From JABSOG01 sp965277695 (GTDB lineage Bacteria > Pseudomonadota > Gammaproteobacteria > Enterobacterales > Alteromonadaceae), in contig CBDIDQ010000071.1 in NCBI GenBank assembly GCA_965277695.1, forward strand, positions 186,001-250,000: DNA of 64,000 nt, read 5' to 3'. Each line of letters starts with the position of its first letter. Position 1 is the stretch's first letter. This document shows positions 1 through 8,259 of the stretch, piece by piece. Below the pieces are notes generated by a model. That model searched no databases, had not been told where the DNA came from, and saw only the letters and a program-made list of their open reading frames with translations. Made by a program: the position numbers and the translations under genes.

Positions 1-2334
1 GAAAACCGCTTGCAGCAGATATTGTATAACTTGATTGGTAACGCGATTAAATTCACTGAGCAGGGCACTATTGCGGTTTCTGCCGAGGTAAAAGGTGAAG
101 AAATGGTCATCACAGTGTCTGATACCGGCATTGGCATTGCGGCGGAAAAACTGGAGTCGGTTTTTGAATCTTTTGAGCAGGTTGATGGTTCGACTGATCG
201 GCTGTATGGCGGCACTGGCTTGGGCTTGGCGGTGACAAAGCAGCTGGTGGAGCTGCATGGTGGCCGAATATGGGGTGAGTCGACGGTTGGCGAGGGCACT
301 AGCTTGCGTTTTACTTTGCCGATTTGTCAGGATAAAGCCACGACCGGGCAAGTGGCCGATTTACTTAACCGAGAGGTTGGCGTTAACCGGATTGTGTTGG
401 GCGCTGATAATAATGACGGTCTGGCTGCAATGTTGAGTCCTGAGGGTTTTGCTGGTGGATTCAATAATGGTCATGTGTTGATTGTGGATGATGATCCGGT
501 GAATATTCAGGTATTGAAAAACCACCTGAGTTTACAAAATTATGGCATCACTACAGCGGCCAATGGTAAAGAAGCGATTGCGGCAATAGAAAGTGGCGAA
601 CAGTTTGATGCGGTGTTGCTTGATGTGATGATGCCGGGCATGAGTGGGTATGAAGTGTGTCAGCACATTCGTGAAAAATACACCGCTAATCGATTGCCAA
701 TCTTGATGGTGACGGCAAAAACCCATACTGATGATATGACGGAGAGTTTTGATGCCGGGGCCAATGACTTTTTAACCAAACCGGTATCAAAGGTAGAATT
801 GCGTGAGCGGCTGAAAACCCATATCAGCGTGGTCAGATTAAACAACGACTTAAGTCAGGCCAGTTCACAGCTACAGAATTATGCCAAAGCGTTAGAGCAG
901 AAAGTCACGCAAAGAACAGGGCAACTTGAACAGCGTGGCGAGGAACTAGAACAGGCCAACAAGCAGTTGTTACTGGCTAATGAGCGAGTCAATCAAAGCG
1001 CGGCGGACATGTTATTGCTCTCGGAGCTGGGGCGTGAGCTGACCTCTACGCTGGAGCTTGATGAGGTGATTGAAAAGGTTTATCACAGCTTAAATAAAGT
1101 GTTAGATGCGCATATATTTTTGATTGGCATATTGGAGCCCGAGAACAATCGTATTCATGTGCCCTTGATTGTTGAGCAGAACGAACGGATCGGGGCGGTT
1201 GATTTTGCTTTGGATGAAGTGGGGTGTCCTGCGGTATGGTGTGTACAGAACAAAAAAGAGCTGCTTATTTTTGAAGCTGGCGATAGTAACAAGTATTTTG
1301 ATGTGCCATTAATGGTTCCTGAGTTTGGTGTTGGCATGAATACCATTATTTATCAGCCATTGATTATTGGCGATAAAATTGTTGGTTGTTTGAGTTTGGA
1401 AAGCCCGGAGCCTCATGCTTATAGTGCTGACAAAATTCAGATCATTCGTACTTTGGCTAGTTATTCGTCGATTGCGATGGCGAATGCGTTAGGTTATACC
1501 CGCTTGGAGCAAACCCATGAGGCGCTGAAAAATACTCAGCAGCAATTGGTATTGCAAGAGAAAATGGCGTCTTTGGGGATACTAACGGCGGGTGTTGCTC
1601 ATGAAATCAATAATCCGACTAATTTTGTTCATGTTGGCATTGAGAATATGGAAGTGGACTTAACCCGTTTTCAGCAATTCATTTTTGACTTGGCCGGTGA
1701 CGATGCTGATGAGCGGGTGCTGGACAGTTTACGTTCGCGTTTTACTCCTTTGTATGAGCATATTGCCACGATTAAAAATGGCAGCAGCCGGATCATGACC
1801 ATTGTGCAAGATTTACGGGACTTCACCCATCTTGGCAGCAGCCACAAAACGGCTGCGGATGTGGCTGAGTGTTTACGTTCAACAGTTAATTTGGTGCGTA
1901 CTAAGTATTTGGATATTGCCAAATTCGTCACCTTGTTTGAACCTACGCCAGAATTATTGTGTTATCCAACCCAATTAAATCAAGTGTTTATGAATTTGAT
2001 CATCAATGCTTGTGATGCTATTAGAGATAAGCAGCGCAGACCGGATTGTGAGCAGACGAGCAAAACGCTGGGTGAAATTGTGATTGCTTGTGGTGTGGCT
2101 GAGCAAATGATTGAAATTTCAGTGAAAGATAATGGTTGTGGTATGGATGAGGAGACTCAAAACCGCCTATTTGAACCGTTTTATACTACCAAAGATGTCG
2201 GTGAGGGCACCGGGTTAGGCATGTCGATTTCGTTTGGTATTGTTAAAGAACATGGGGGAACTATTGATATTGAATCTGTTGCGGGGCAGGGCAGTACTAT
2301 TTTTGTCCGTTTGCCGGTGACGGATGAGGATTAA
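1..2334 (+). CDS. Hybrid sensor histidine kinase, 5' end outside the window
   Basis: The reading frame is open from base 1, so the start lies upstream. Visible domains in order: a HATPase domain (N box NLIGNAIKF, then DTGIGI and GGTGLGL; about residues 1-105), a receiver domain (about 158-275) with the acidic pair in VDDDP, phospho-acceptor Asp in LLDVMMP and Lys in LTKP, a coiled coil, a GAF-like domain (about 335-495), then a second kinase core with H box GVAHEINNP (about 535) and a second ATPase domain (DNGCGM, GEGTGLGMS). Such proteins pass phosphate between two kinase cores and an internal receiver. The missing N-terminus would hold the first H box and a sensor. The gene ends with TAA at 2332-2334. 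Ligand unknown; function as a signalling kinase is well supported. Confidence 0.9.
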   Translation, partial: ENRLQQILYNLIGNAIKFTEQGTIAVSAEVKGEEMVITVSDTGIGIAAEKLESVFESFEQVDGSTDRLYGGTGLGLAVTKQLVELHGGRIWGESTVGEGTSLRFTLPICQDKATTGQVADLLNREVGVNRIVLGADNNDGLAAMLSPEGFAGGFNNGHVLIVDDDPVNIQVLKNHLSLQNYGITTAANGKEAIAAIESGEQFDAVLLDVMMPGMSGYEVCQHIREKYTANRLPILMVTAKTHTDDMTESFDAGANDFLTKPVSKVELRERLKTHISVVRLNNDLSQASSQLQNYAKALEQKVTQRTGQLEQRGEELEQANKQLLLANERVNQSAADMLLLSELGRELTSTLELDEVIEKVYHSLNKVLDAHIFLIGILEPENNRIHVPLIVEQNERIGAVDFALDEVGCPAVWCVQNKKELLIFEAGDSNKYFDVPLMVPEFGVGMNTIIYQPLIIGDKIVGCLSLESPEPHAYSADKIQIIRTLASYSSIAMANALGYTRLEQTHEALKNTQQQLVLQEKMASLGILTAGVAHEINNPTNFVHVGIENMEVDLTRFQQFIFDLAGDDADERVLDSLRSRFTPLYEHIATIKNGSSRIMTIVQDLRDFTHLGSSHKTAADVAECLRSTVNLVRTKYLDIAKFVTLFEPTPELLCYPTQLNQVFMNLIINACDAIRDKQRRPDCEQTSKTLGEIVIACGVAEQMIEISVKDNGCGMDEETQNRLFEPFYTTKDVGEGTGLGMSISFGIVKEHGGTIDIESVAGQGSTIFVRLPVTDED

Positions 2335-2366
2335 TCGCCGATAAAGCGATTAGTCTATAGATTACT

Positions 2367-2380
2367 GTGTATACATACAC
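2367..2380. promoter_or_regulatory. Candidate operator of the XRE/S24 repressor
   Basis: GTGTAT-AC-ATACAC is a perfect 6-bp inverted repeat with a 2-bp spacer, 40 bp before the repressor ATG. A TATACT hexamer (2381-2386) that could be a -10 box lies right beside it. Placement suggests autorepression; no footprint data. Confidence 0.45.
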
Positions 2381-2420
2381 TATACTTGTTGTAATTCACC
2401 CGACGACAAGAGATTTTGTT

Positions 2421-3083
2421 ATGAGTAACGCTTTCGCTCACCGTTTTGGTCTGGTTGTCAGTCAACTGGCCCAGGGCAATAAAAAACAATTTGCCGAATT
2501 AACTGGCAAATCTGCCTCTCACATCTACAAAATCTGTCGTGGCATGAGCCGTCCTTCGATGAAATATCTGCAAGCCTTATATGACGAATTCCAAGTCGAC
2601 CTAAACTGGTTACTGACTGGCGAAACCAGTAATGGTCAACAGTCTGCCGGATCGTTGCCGAATAAAGACTTGGTTTTTGCCCCAATGTTTGATGTTCAGG
2701 CCAGTGCGGGTTTTGGTTCATTAGTGCAAAGCGAAGACATCACTGACAGCTTTGGTTTTAACAAAAGTTGGTTGTCATCGCAACTGCGAGTGTCTTCAGA
2801 GGATATCGCCTTTGTCACGGTTAGCGGCGACAGTATGATGCCTACACTGGATGATGGTGACATGATATTGGTCGATATGTCGCAACAGCAGGTCGCTCGT
2901 GAAGACATTTATTTATTACAAACCGAAGACGGACTAGTGACCAAGCGAGTTAAGCAGGTCAGAGGCGGTGATTTATCGGTGACCAGTGATAACCCAGAAT
3001 ACCCTTGCTGGACGATTAATCCTGCGCGAGAAGAGCGTAACCCGGTGGTCGGTCGAGTGGTGTGGTGCGGACGCAAGCTTTAG
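2421..3083 (+). CDS. XRE-family repressor with S24 (LexA-like) peptidase domain
   Basis: A 220-residue protein with an N-terminal helix-turn-helix (about residues 10-70, including SASHIYKICRG) and a C-terminal S24 domain with the catalytic Ser in VSGDSMMPTL and Lys in LVTKRVKQV. Family members (phage CI, LexA-like) repress promoters and are often inactivated by self-cleavage during DNA damage. No clear Ala-Gly or Cys-Gly cleavage pair was confirmed. I chose the ATG at 2421 because the upstream in-frame extension from 2367 would cross the probable promoter and operator. No phage genes are adjacent, so it may be a chromosomal regulator or a prophage relic. Confidence 0.85.
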   Translation: MSNAFAHRFGLVVSQLAQGNKKQFAELTGKSASHIYKICRGMSRPSMKYLQALYDEFQVDLNWLLTGETSNGQQSAGSLPNKDLVFAPMFDVQASAGFGSLVQSEDITDSFGFNKSWLSSQLRVSSEDIAFVTVSGDSMMPTLDDGDMILVDMSQQQVAREDIYLLQTEDGLVTKRVKQVRGGDLSVTSDNPEYPCWTINPAREERNPVVGRVVWCGRKL

Positions 3084-3091
3084 GCCCTGTG

Positions 3092-3147
3092 CAATTAACA
3101 ATTAACAATTAACAATTAACAATTAACAATTAACAATTAACAATTAA
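3092..3147. repeat. CAATTAA heptamer array, 8 units
   Basis: Eight perfect tandem copies of CAATTAA directly after the S24 repressor stop, followed by a GAGCA-rich stretch to 3172. The same heptamer in reverse complement forms an 18-unit array at 12997-13122. Confidence 0.95.
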
Positions 3148-3185
3148 GAGCAGAGCAGAGTAGAGCAGAACCAAAAGCTTTTGAC

Positions 3186-3293
3186 CTTCTCCGTGCTTCC
3201 GTGTCTCCGTGCTTCCGTGTCTCCGTGGTAGTCAGTTTTTTTAAGGAACGAAGCGCTCCAATAACCCTGATAAGCCCACGGGCCTTAAAGGCA
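3186..3293. repeat. Dispersed CACGGAG palindrome, copy 1 (right half)
   Basis: Contains the CTCCGTGCTTCCGTG arm duplicated in tandem, then the outer arm AAGGAACGAAGCGCTCCA and the tail CCTGATAAGCCC. Homologous to 14532-14757, 21605-21694 and 62843-63022. The left half of the palindrome is missing. Confidence 0.8.
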
Positions 3294-3315
3294 ATGGCTT
3301 TATTCTTGCCGAGTT

Positions 3316-3945
3316 TTAAATCCCAGCGATAAAAGCAGCCAGCAAATGCGCTGACTCTTGCGCTAATGAGACGGTCATTTCAACTTGCTGGTGGTATTCA
3401 ACTGAGATTACCCGGCCTTGATGTTGGCTGAGCCAATGGCGGAGTAATTGCTCTTTGGCGAAATCGACGGTGACGGTTTTTTCTATTTCGACAATATTAA
3501 CTTGAATGGGCAGCTCACTCATGACTTTTTCGCTGGCCCCACTGTAGGCTCTAACCAAGCCACCTGCACCGAGTTTTATGCCGCCAAAATAACGAATAAC
3601 AATCACCATTACGTCGCCGATATCTTTATGGTTTAGCACATTCAAAATCGGTTTTCCCGCAGTGCCTGAGGGTTCGCCGTCGTCTGACATGGCGGCGGTT
3701 AGTGGTGATTTAGGGTCACCGATTTGGTAAGCCCAACAGTGGTGGCGGGCATCCGGGTAGTCGTTCCGCGCTTGTTGTAAAAACGCCATGGCTTGTTGGC
3801 GATCACTTACTCGGCTGGCCCGGGCAATGAAGCGGCTTTTTTTGATCACCAGCTCAATTTGATGATTTTGCTTGGGGCTCTTGTAGGCGCTGTTATTAGT
3901 GATGTTATCGGTCATATTGTTTGTTATAGCTGGGCCAGTGATCAT
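3316..3945 (-). CDS. YigZ/IMPACT family protein
   Basis: A 209-residue member of the UPF0029/IMPACT family, whose E. coli representative is YigZ. The family core is visible as KKSRFIARASRV, ARHHCWAYQIG, SDDGEPSGTAGKPIL and VIRYFGGIKLGAGGLVRAYS, followed by the small C-terminal domain. Bacterial members have no firmly assigned biochemical role; eukaryotic IMPACT regulates the eIF2-alpha kinase GCN2. The start at 3945 has AGG about 7 bases upstream; a second Met ten residues in is possible. It is transcribed alone and divergently from the type III toxin-antitoxin locus. Confidence 0.85.
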   Translation of the reverse strand: MITGPAITNNMTDNITNNSAYKSPKQNHQIELVIKKSRFIARASRVSDRQQAMAFLQQARNDYPDARHHCWAYQIGDPKSPLTAAMSDDGEPSGTAGKPILNVLNHKDIGDVMVIVIRYFGGIKLGAGGLVRAYSGASEKVMSELPIQVNIVEIEKTVTVDFAKEQLLRHWLSQHQGRVISVEYHQQVEMTVSLAQESAHLLAAFIAGI

Positions 3946-4023
3946 CGTTTGCCTGCTATTTTAAGCAAAGCAGCAGTAAGAGTAAATGTGATTGCTCAAG
4001 TGCCTGTCAGGCGATGTATGCAG

Positions 4024-4052
4024 TTGACATTCTCGCTTATAAAAGCCATAAT
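4024..4052 (+). promoter_or_regulatory. Strong sigma70 promoter of the type III antitoxin RNA
   Basis: TTGACA (4024-4029), a 17-bp spacer, and CATAAT (4047-4052): perfect -35 and five of six -10 bases. Predicted transcription start is about 4059, a few bases before the first 52-bp repeat. Confidence 0.8.
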
Positions 4053-4059
4053 TTGCTTG

Positions 4060-4200
4060 CAGTTTGTGGCGGTAGGAGCATCCCACGTAAAAAACAGAAG
4101 CATCCAAATTGAATGTTGTGGCGGTAGGAGCACCCCACGTAAAAAACTGAAGCATCCAAACTGAACTAACTGCCGAAAACCTCCGAAAGGAGGTTTTTTC
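4060..4200 (+). ncRNA. TenpI-like type III antitoxin RNA (two 52-nt repeats)
   Basis: Two tandem 52-bp units (4065-4116 and 4117-4168) differ at only three of the first 49 positions. Each contains GTGG and CCAC segments able to pair and an A6 tract (CGTAAAAAAC). A strong promoter precedes them and an intrinsic terminator follows, before the toxin ORF at 4223. Promoter, short RNA repeats, terminator, toxin is the hallmark order of type III systems (ToxIN, CptIN, TenpIN), in which the toxin cuts the precursor into single repeats that fold as pseudoknots and inhibit it. The A-rich tract is a plausible cut site by analogy. Repeats and signals are seen directly; the antitoxin role is inferred. Confidence 0.8.
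4176..4200 (+). terminator. Intrinsic terminator between antitoxin repeats and toxin
   Basis: Stem AAAACCTCC / GGAGGTTTT with loop GAAA, running into TTTTTT. In type III systems this leaky terminator keeps antitoxin RNA in excess over toxin mRNA. Confidence 0.9.
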
Positions 4201-4222
4201 GTTTTCAAGGGGAATTAAAGGG

Positions 4223-4690
4223 ATGAAGCTTAAAAAGCTGGAGCAATCATTTTATAAAAATAACAGCCATCTAGTTGAAGCATTGGATAATTTTAATGGC
4301 TGTTGGGTAAAGGGTAAGGTACGTGGTTATGGTGTAGTTGTTATTAACCTCAACGGGTTAACTTTTGCTATTCCTTTACGGTCAAATATCAAACATAAAG
4401 CAGCCTATATTACGGTTAAAAGTGCAGTTCAGGGCGTTAAGGGTAAGGGACTGGATTTCTCTAAGGCAGTCTTAATTACTCAAGCTGGTTACATTTCAAA
4501 TTCACCGTTTAAAATTTCACCTCAAGAGTATAAGAAGCTGCAAAATAAAGACGTTTACATTACCAACAAATTTGAAAAGTATGTAGGACGTTACATAAAA
4601 GCAATAAATGTATGTGATAAAAACATTTTACAAAGTACAGAGTACCGTTTTACAACATTGAAAAACTATCACGGTGACCTAGGATTGTGA
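4223..4690 (+). CDS. Type III toxin, TenpN/AbiF-like endoribonuclease
   Basis: A 155-residue basic protein. Signatures recalled from TenpIN-family toxins are visible: KLKKLEQSFY at the N-terminus, RGYGVVVINLNGLTFAIPLR, SNIKHKAAY, GKGLDFSKAVLI, FEKYVGRYIKA and EYRFTTLKNYHGDLG near the C-terminus. Type III toxins are small RNases of the ToxN fold that cleave cellular RNA unless bound by their repeat RNA; several act as abortive-infection phage defence. Start ATG 4223 follows AAGGGGAA at 4207-4214. The upstream promoter, two-unit repeat array and terminator make this assignment much stronger than the ORF alone. The subfamily (TenpN rather than ToxN or CptN) is from memory of motif patterns. Confidence 0.85.
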   Translation: MKLKKLEQSFYKNNSHLVEALDNFNGCWVKGKVRGYGVVVINLNGLTFAIPLRSNIKHKAAYITVKSAVQGVKGKGLDFSKAVLITQAGYISNSPFKISPQEYKKLQNKDVYITNKFEKYVGRYIKAINVCDKNILQSTEYRFTTLKNYHGDLGL

Positions 4691-4842
4691 CAATACTGAG
4701 TTTGTTGTGGTGTATTTTAGTAAAATGGACTTCTTTTGGCAGTGTGCTAAAACAGGGTTTGATATTCAGCTATTAGCCAGAGAAAACAGCTTGAATCAAA
4801 CTATACTAAAAGTTATCAAGTCAATTTACGTAGTTAGTTGTT

Positions 4843-5115
4843 ATGTCTGAAAAAATAGCGCCGCCAATTATCACCCAAGCAGATCTTGATAATTTGCTTC
4901 ACATTAATGAATTTATTGAGCAGGATGATAACGACTCACTGATTTGTGAGCTCAAACATGCCATTTTGGATTCTGGCAAGCTTGAGCTGATACAGTGGCA
5001 GTCATTACGTGACCACTTGCGAGAGGTTGAAGAGTTAATCCCCCACATTGACTTGATTATCAAGTTGAAAAAAGAAAAACAATTTGGTATCTGCTCTATT
5101 GAAAATGGCTCGTAA
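4843..5115 (+). CDS. Small acidic hypothetical protein
   Basis: A 90-residue protein I do not recognise. It is acidic in the middle (IEQDDNDS) and predicted mostly helical, with a Lys-rich segment near the end (KLKKEKQF). No signal peptide or membrane segment. The start ATG at 4843 has only a weak ribosome site. It lies 150 bases after the type III toxin, on the same strand and before the convergent RND pump gene; whether it shares a transcript with the toxin is unclear. It could be a cargo or accessory gene of the same island. Confidence 0.5.
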   Translation: MSEKIAPPIITQADLDNLLHINEFIEQDDNDSLICELKHAILDSGKLELIQWQSLRDHLREVEELIPHIDLIIKLKKEKQFGICSIENGS

Positions 5116-5163
5116 ACCCGCTGTTTGCACGAACCTCAAACCAACGTCCTTTAAACCACGCCC

Positions 5164-8100
5164 TTAAACCAGCTGATTTTCTTGTTCAAACGTTTCCAGC
5201 TTACGCGACAGTCGCAGCGGCGAACCAGTGTGGCGACATAACCAATAATAGGCCGAAGGCACCACAAACAAAGTCATCACGGTTGCCACTGAAACCCCAG
5301 TTAAAATCACCAAACCAATCACCATGCGGCTTTCTGCGCCGGGACCTGAGGCCATGACCAGTGGGATTGAACTCATGATGGTGGTAAATGAAGTCATGAT
5401 AATTGGCCTTAAGCGATGGCTTGAGGCTTCAATTAGCGCGGTTTCAAATTCTTTGCCTGCGTCACGTAGCTGATTGGCAAATTCAACAATCAGAATGCCG
5501 TTTTTAGCGGCCAGACCAATCAGCATGATCAGGCCAATTTGTGAATAAATATTGATAGACATACCCGCAAAGTATAATCCAGTGAGTGCACCAACCAGCG
5601 CTAAAGGCACGGCGAGTAAAATCACAAAAGGATGAATAAAACTTTCGAACTGGGCAGCCAATACCAGATAGGTGATCATCAAAGCGAGAATAAACACAAA
5701 AGCCATGGAGCCGCCACTTTCGATTAACATTTGCGACTGACCTTTATAATCCATCATCGCATTGGCGGGTAACTCTTGCTTGACTTGCTCACGCAGATAA
5801 TCGAGCGCGTCGCCTAATGAATAATTATCGGCCAGATTAGCGCTGATGGTGACACTGCGTAAGCGGTTATAGCGATTGAGCCGTGAAGAGGTGGCATTTT
5901 CGCGAGTGGTGACCAAGTTGGACAGCGGAATGAGCTGGCCTGTGGTGTTTGACCGGACATAGACATTATCTATTGCGCTGGGGCTGGTGTAATCTGACTT
6001 TTTGCCTTCTAGCAATACATCATATTCTTCGCCCCGGTCGAGAAAAGTGGTGACCCGACGGCTGCCTAACATGGTTTGCATCGTTCGACCGATTTCTGAA
6101 ATAGATACGCCTAAATCAGCGGCTCGTTGGCGGTCTATTTCAACCATTAACTGAGGATAAGTTTCTTTATAATCACTGTCGAGACGGATAAAACCGGGGT
6201 TTTGTTCGGCGCTGCTGATAATGATATCGCGCCAACGGGCCAGCTCTTCATAGGTGTTTCCTTGCAACACAAATTGCACCGGGCGACCGAGCCCACGACC
6301 GCCGAGGCCGCTGCGCATGATAGCAAAAGCATTCACATCTGAAATTGCGCCGAGTTGCGGACGTAGTTGGTTGAGATAGTCGAAAGTTTCTACTTTACGT
6401 TCACCCCAAGCTGGCATTCCGACGATAGCAATACCGCCACGACCACCAAAGCCGGGGACTCGGATCAGCACCCGGCTTAACTCGCCTTCTGCTAATGAGT
6501 CCATCAAGATTTTTTCGATATTGGCCATATTGCGCATATTGCTGTCAAAGCTGGCACCTTCGGCCCCTTGCATTGAAATAAAGAAATTGCCTCTATCTTC
6601 TTTGGGGGCATATTCTTCAGGCAACTGTTGAAACAGGCTATAAATCGCTGCCAGAGTGACGATAAATAAACCGACCAGTAAGATGGGTGATTTAATGGTG
6701 TTGCGCAAAACCCGGCTATAAGCGTTTTCGAGGCGATGAAAATGATGATCGAACCAGCGGCTGAAACGGGATTGGTTTTCGTTTTTTCGCAATAGTTTTG
6801 AACACATTAGTGGCGATAAGGTTAACGCGGTCAAACTAGAAAACGCCACGGCTGCGGCGATTGCCAAAGCAAATTCTGTAAACAGTCGACCAATATTACC
6901 TTCGATAAACACCAGCGGTACAAACACTGAAATCAATACCAAGGTGGTGGCAATAACCGCAAAGCCGACTTCTCGGGCACCGCGATAAGCGGCCAGTAGT
7001 GGTGGCTCGCCATGTTCGATGCGCCGATAAATGTTCTCTAGCACCACAATGGCATCGTCCACCACCAAACCGATAGCTAACACCAGTGCTAGCAAGGTCA
7101 ACAGATTAATGGAAAAGCCGAGCCATGACAGCACCATCATTGAGCCGATCAGTGCCACGGGCACAGTAACGGCGGGGATGAGTGTCGCTCTGACGTTACC
7201 GAGAAACAGATAGATAACCAAAATAACCAGCGCAATGGCAATGAAAAGGGTGTTATACACCTCGTCAATCGAGCCTTGAATGAACACCGATGAGTCATAA
7301 GAATCGGCGATGAAGGTGCCCGGTGGTAGCGACTCCTGTACTTTGGCCATTTCTTTGCGGGCCGATTGCACCACTGCCAGTGTATTGGCTTTGGATTGTT
7401 TCGAGATCCCCAAGCCCACCATGTTCACGCCGTTGCCTTTAAAGGTTTGTTTGTCTTGTTCAGCGGTGAGTTCGACTTTGGCGACTTCGCCTAAGCGGAT
7501 TAAATGCCCGTCATTACCACGTCCGACGACCATGGCGGCAAAGTCTTCGGCTTTGGAGTAGGCTCGCTCAACACGGACTGAGAAATCTCGATCTACTGAC
7601 TCGACATCGCCTGCGGGTAATTCGATGTTTTCGGCTCGTAGAGTGTTTTCAATATCTGCTACCGTAATACCTCTGGCGGCCATGGCGAGGCGGTTTAGCG
7701 ATACTTTCATGGCGTAGTCAAAACCACCGCCGACGCGTACGCGGGCGACGCCATCAACCACGGCAAAACGGTCGACGATATAGCGATTGGCGTAGTCGGT
7801 CAGCTCTAGCACTGAGAGGGTTTTACTGCGCAGATTGAACCAGACAATTACATTGTCGTCGTCATCTGATTTAAACACTTCGGGTGGATCGGCCTGTTCT
7901 GGCAAATTACCACTGGCCCGAGAAATACGTTCACGGACATCATTGGCGGCGGCATCAATATCGCGGCTGAGATTAAACTCGATGCTGATGCTGGAGCGGC
8001 CATTACGGCTGTTAGAGGTGATGTTTTTCACTCCGCTGATACCGCTGATACGGTCTTCGAGCACTTGGGTGATTTTGGTTTCGACAATAGCCGCCGAGGC

Positions 8101-8259
8101 ACCGGGATAATTGGTGGCGATTGAGACCACAGGTGGATCGATGTCAGGATATTCTCGCAGTGGCAGCATTGAAAAAGCCACCACGCCGAAAGTGACTATC
8201 AGCAGGTTGATGACGGTGGCAAAGACTGGTCGTTTGACCGAGATATCAGAGAGGATCAT
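5164..8259 (-). CDS. RND multidrug efflux permease (HAE-1/AcrB-like)
   Basis: A 1031-residue inner-membrane transporter of the length usual for AcrB-type pumps. The protein starts ILSDISVKRPVFA, typical of the family. The proton-relay aspartates are visible in TM4 (GLVVDDAIVVLEN) and the TM10 lysine in AAKNGILIVEFAN; two large periplasmic loops separate TM1-2 and TM7-8. It exports hydrophobic drugs, detergents or other amphiphiles using the proton gradient. Its start overlaps the stop of the adaptor gene by 4 bases, so the two are translationally coupled. No outer-membrane channel gene is adjacent; a TolC elsewhere is presumably shared. The substrate cannot be told from sequence. Confidence 0.95.
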   Translation of the reverse strand: MILSDISVKRPVFATVINLLIVTFGVVAFSMLPLREYPDIDPPVVSIATNYPGASAAIVETKITQVLEDRISGISGVKNITSNSRNGRSSISIEFNLSRDIDAAANDVRERISRASGNLPEQADPPEVFKSDDDDNVIVWFNLRSKTLSVLELTDYANRYIVDRFAVVDGVARVRVGGGFDYAMKVSLNRLAMAARGITVADIENTLRAENIELPAGDVESVDRDFSVRVERAYSKAEDFAAMVVGRGNDGHLIRLGEVAKVELTAEQDKQTFKGNGVNMVGLGISKQSKANTLAVVQSARKEMAKVQESLPPGTFIADSYDSSVFIQGSIDEVYNTLFIAIALVILVIYLFLGNVRATLIPAVTVPVALIGSMMVLSWLGFSINLLTLLALVLAIGLVVDDAIVVLENIYRRIEHGEPPLLAAYRGAREVGFAVIATTLVLISVFVPLVFIEGNIGRLFTEFALAIAAAVAFSSLTALTLSPLMCSKLLRKNENQSRFSRWFDHHFHRLENAYSRVLRNTIKSPILLVGLFIVTLAAIYSLFQQLPEEYAPKEDRGNFFISMQGAEGASFDSNMRNMANIEKILMDSLAEGELSRVLIRVPGFGGRGGIAIVGMPAWGERKVETFDYLNQLRPQLGAISDVNAFAIMRSGLGGRGLGRPVQFVLQGNTYEELARWRDIIISSAEQNPGFIRLDSDYKETYPQLMVEIDRQRAADLGVSISEIGRTMQTMLGSRRVTTFLDRGEEYDVLLEGKKSDYTSPSAIDNVYVRSNTTGQLIPLSNLVTTRENATSSRLNRYNRLRSVTISANLADNYSLGDALDYLREQVKQELPANAMMDYKGQSQMLIESGGSMAFVFILALMITYLVLAAQFESFIHPFVILLAVPLALVGALTGLYFAGMSINIYSQIGLIMLIGLAAKNGILIVEFANQLRDAGKEFETALIEASSHRLRPIIMTSFTTIMSSIPLVMASGPGAESRMVIGLVILTGVSVATVMTLFVVPSAYYWLCRHTGSPLRLSRKLETFEQENQLV

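Noticed and set aside
3092..3147. Heptamer array considered as a CRISPR or type III antitoxin array
   Set aside because: Units are 7 bp with no spacers and no linked toxin or cas genes; simple microsatellite.
3793..4164. Plus-strand ORF of 123 codons across the antitoxin region
   Set aside because: It runs antisense to the YigZ gene and through the 52-bp repeats; repeat-derived residues and lack of a ribosome site show it is a shadow. The region is better explained as an RNA gene.
4725..4849. 41-codon ORF between the type III toxin and the next gene
   Set aside because: No ribosome site and no recognised motif; overlaps the following start. Cannot be supported from sequence alone.
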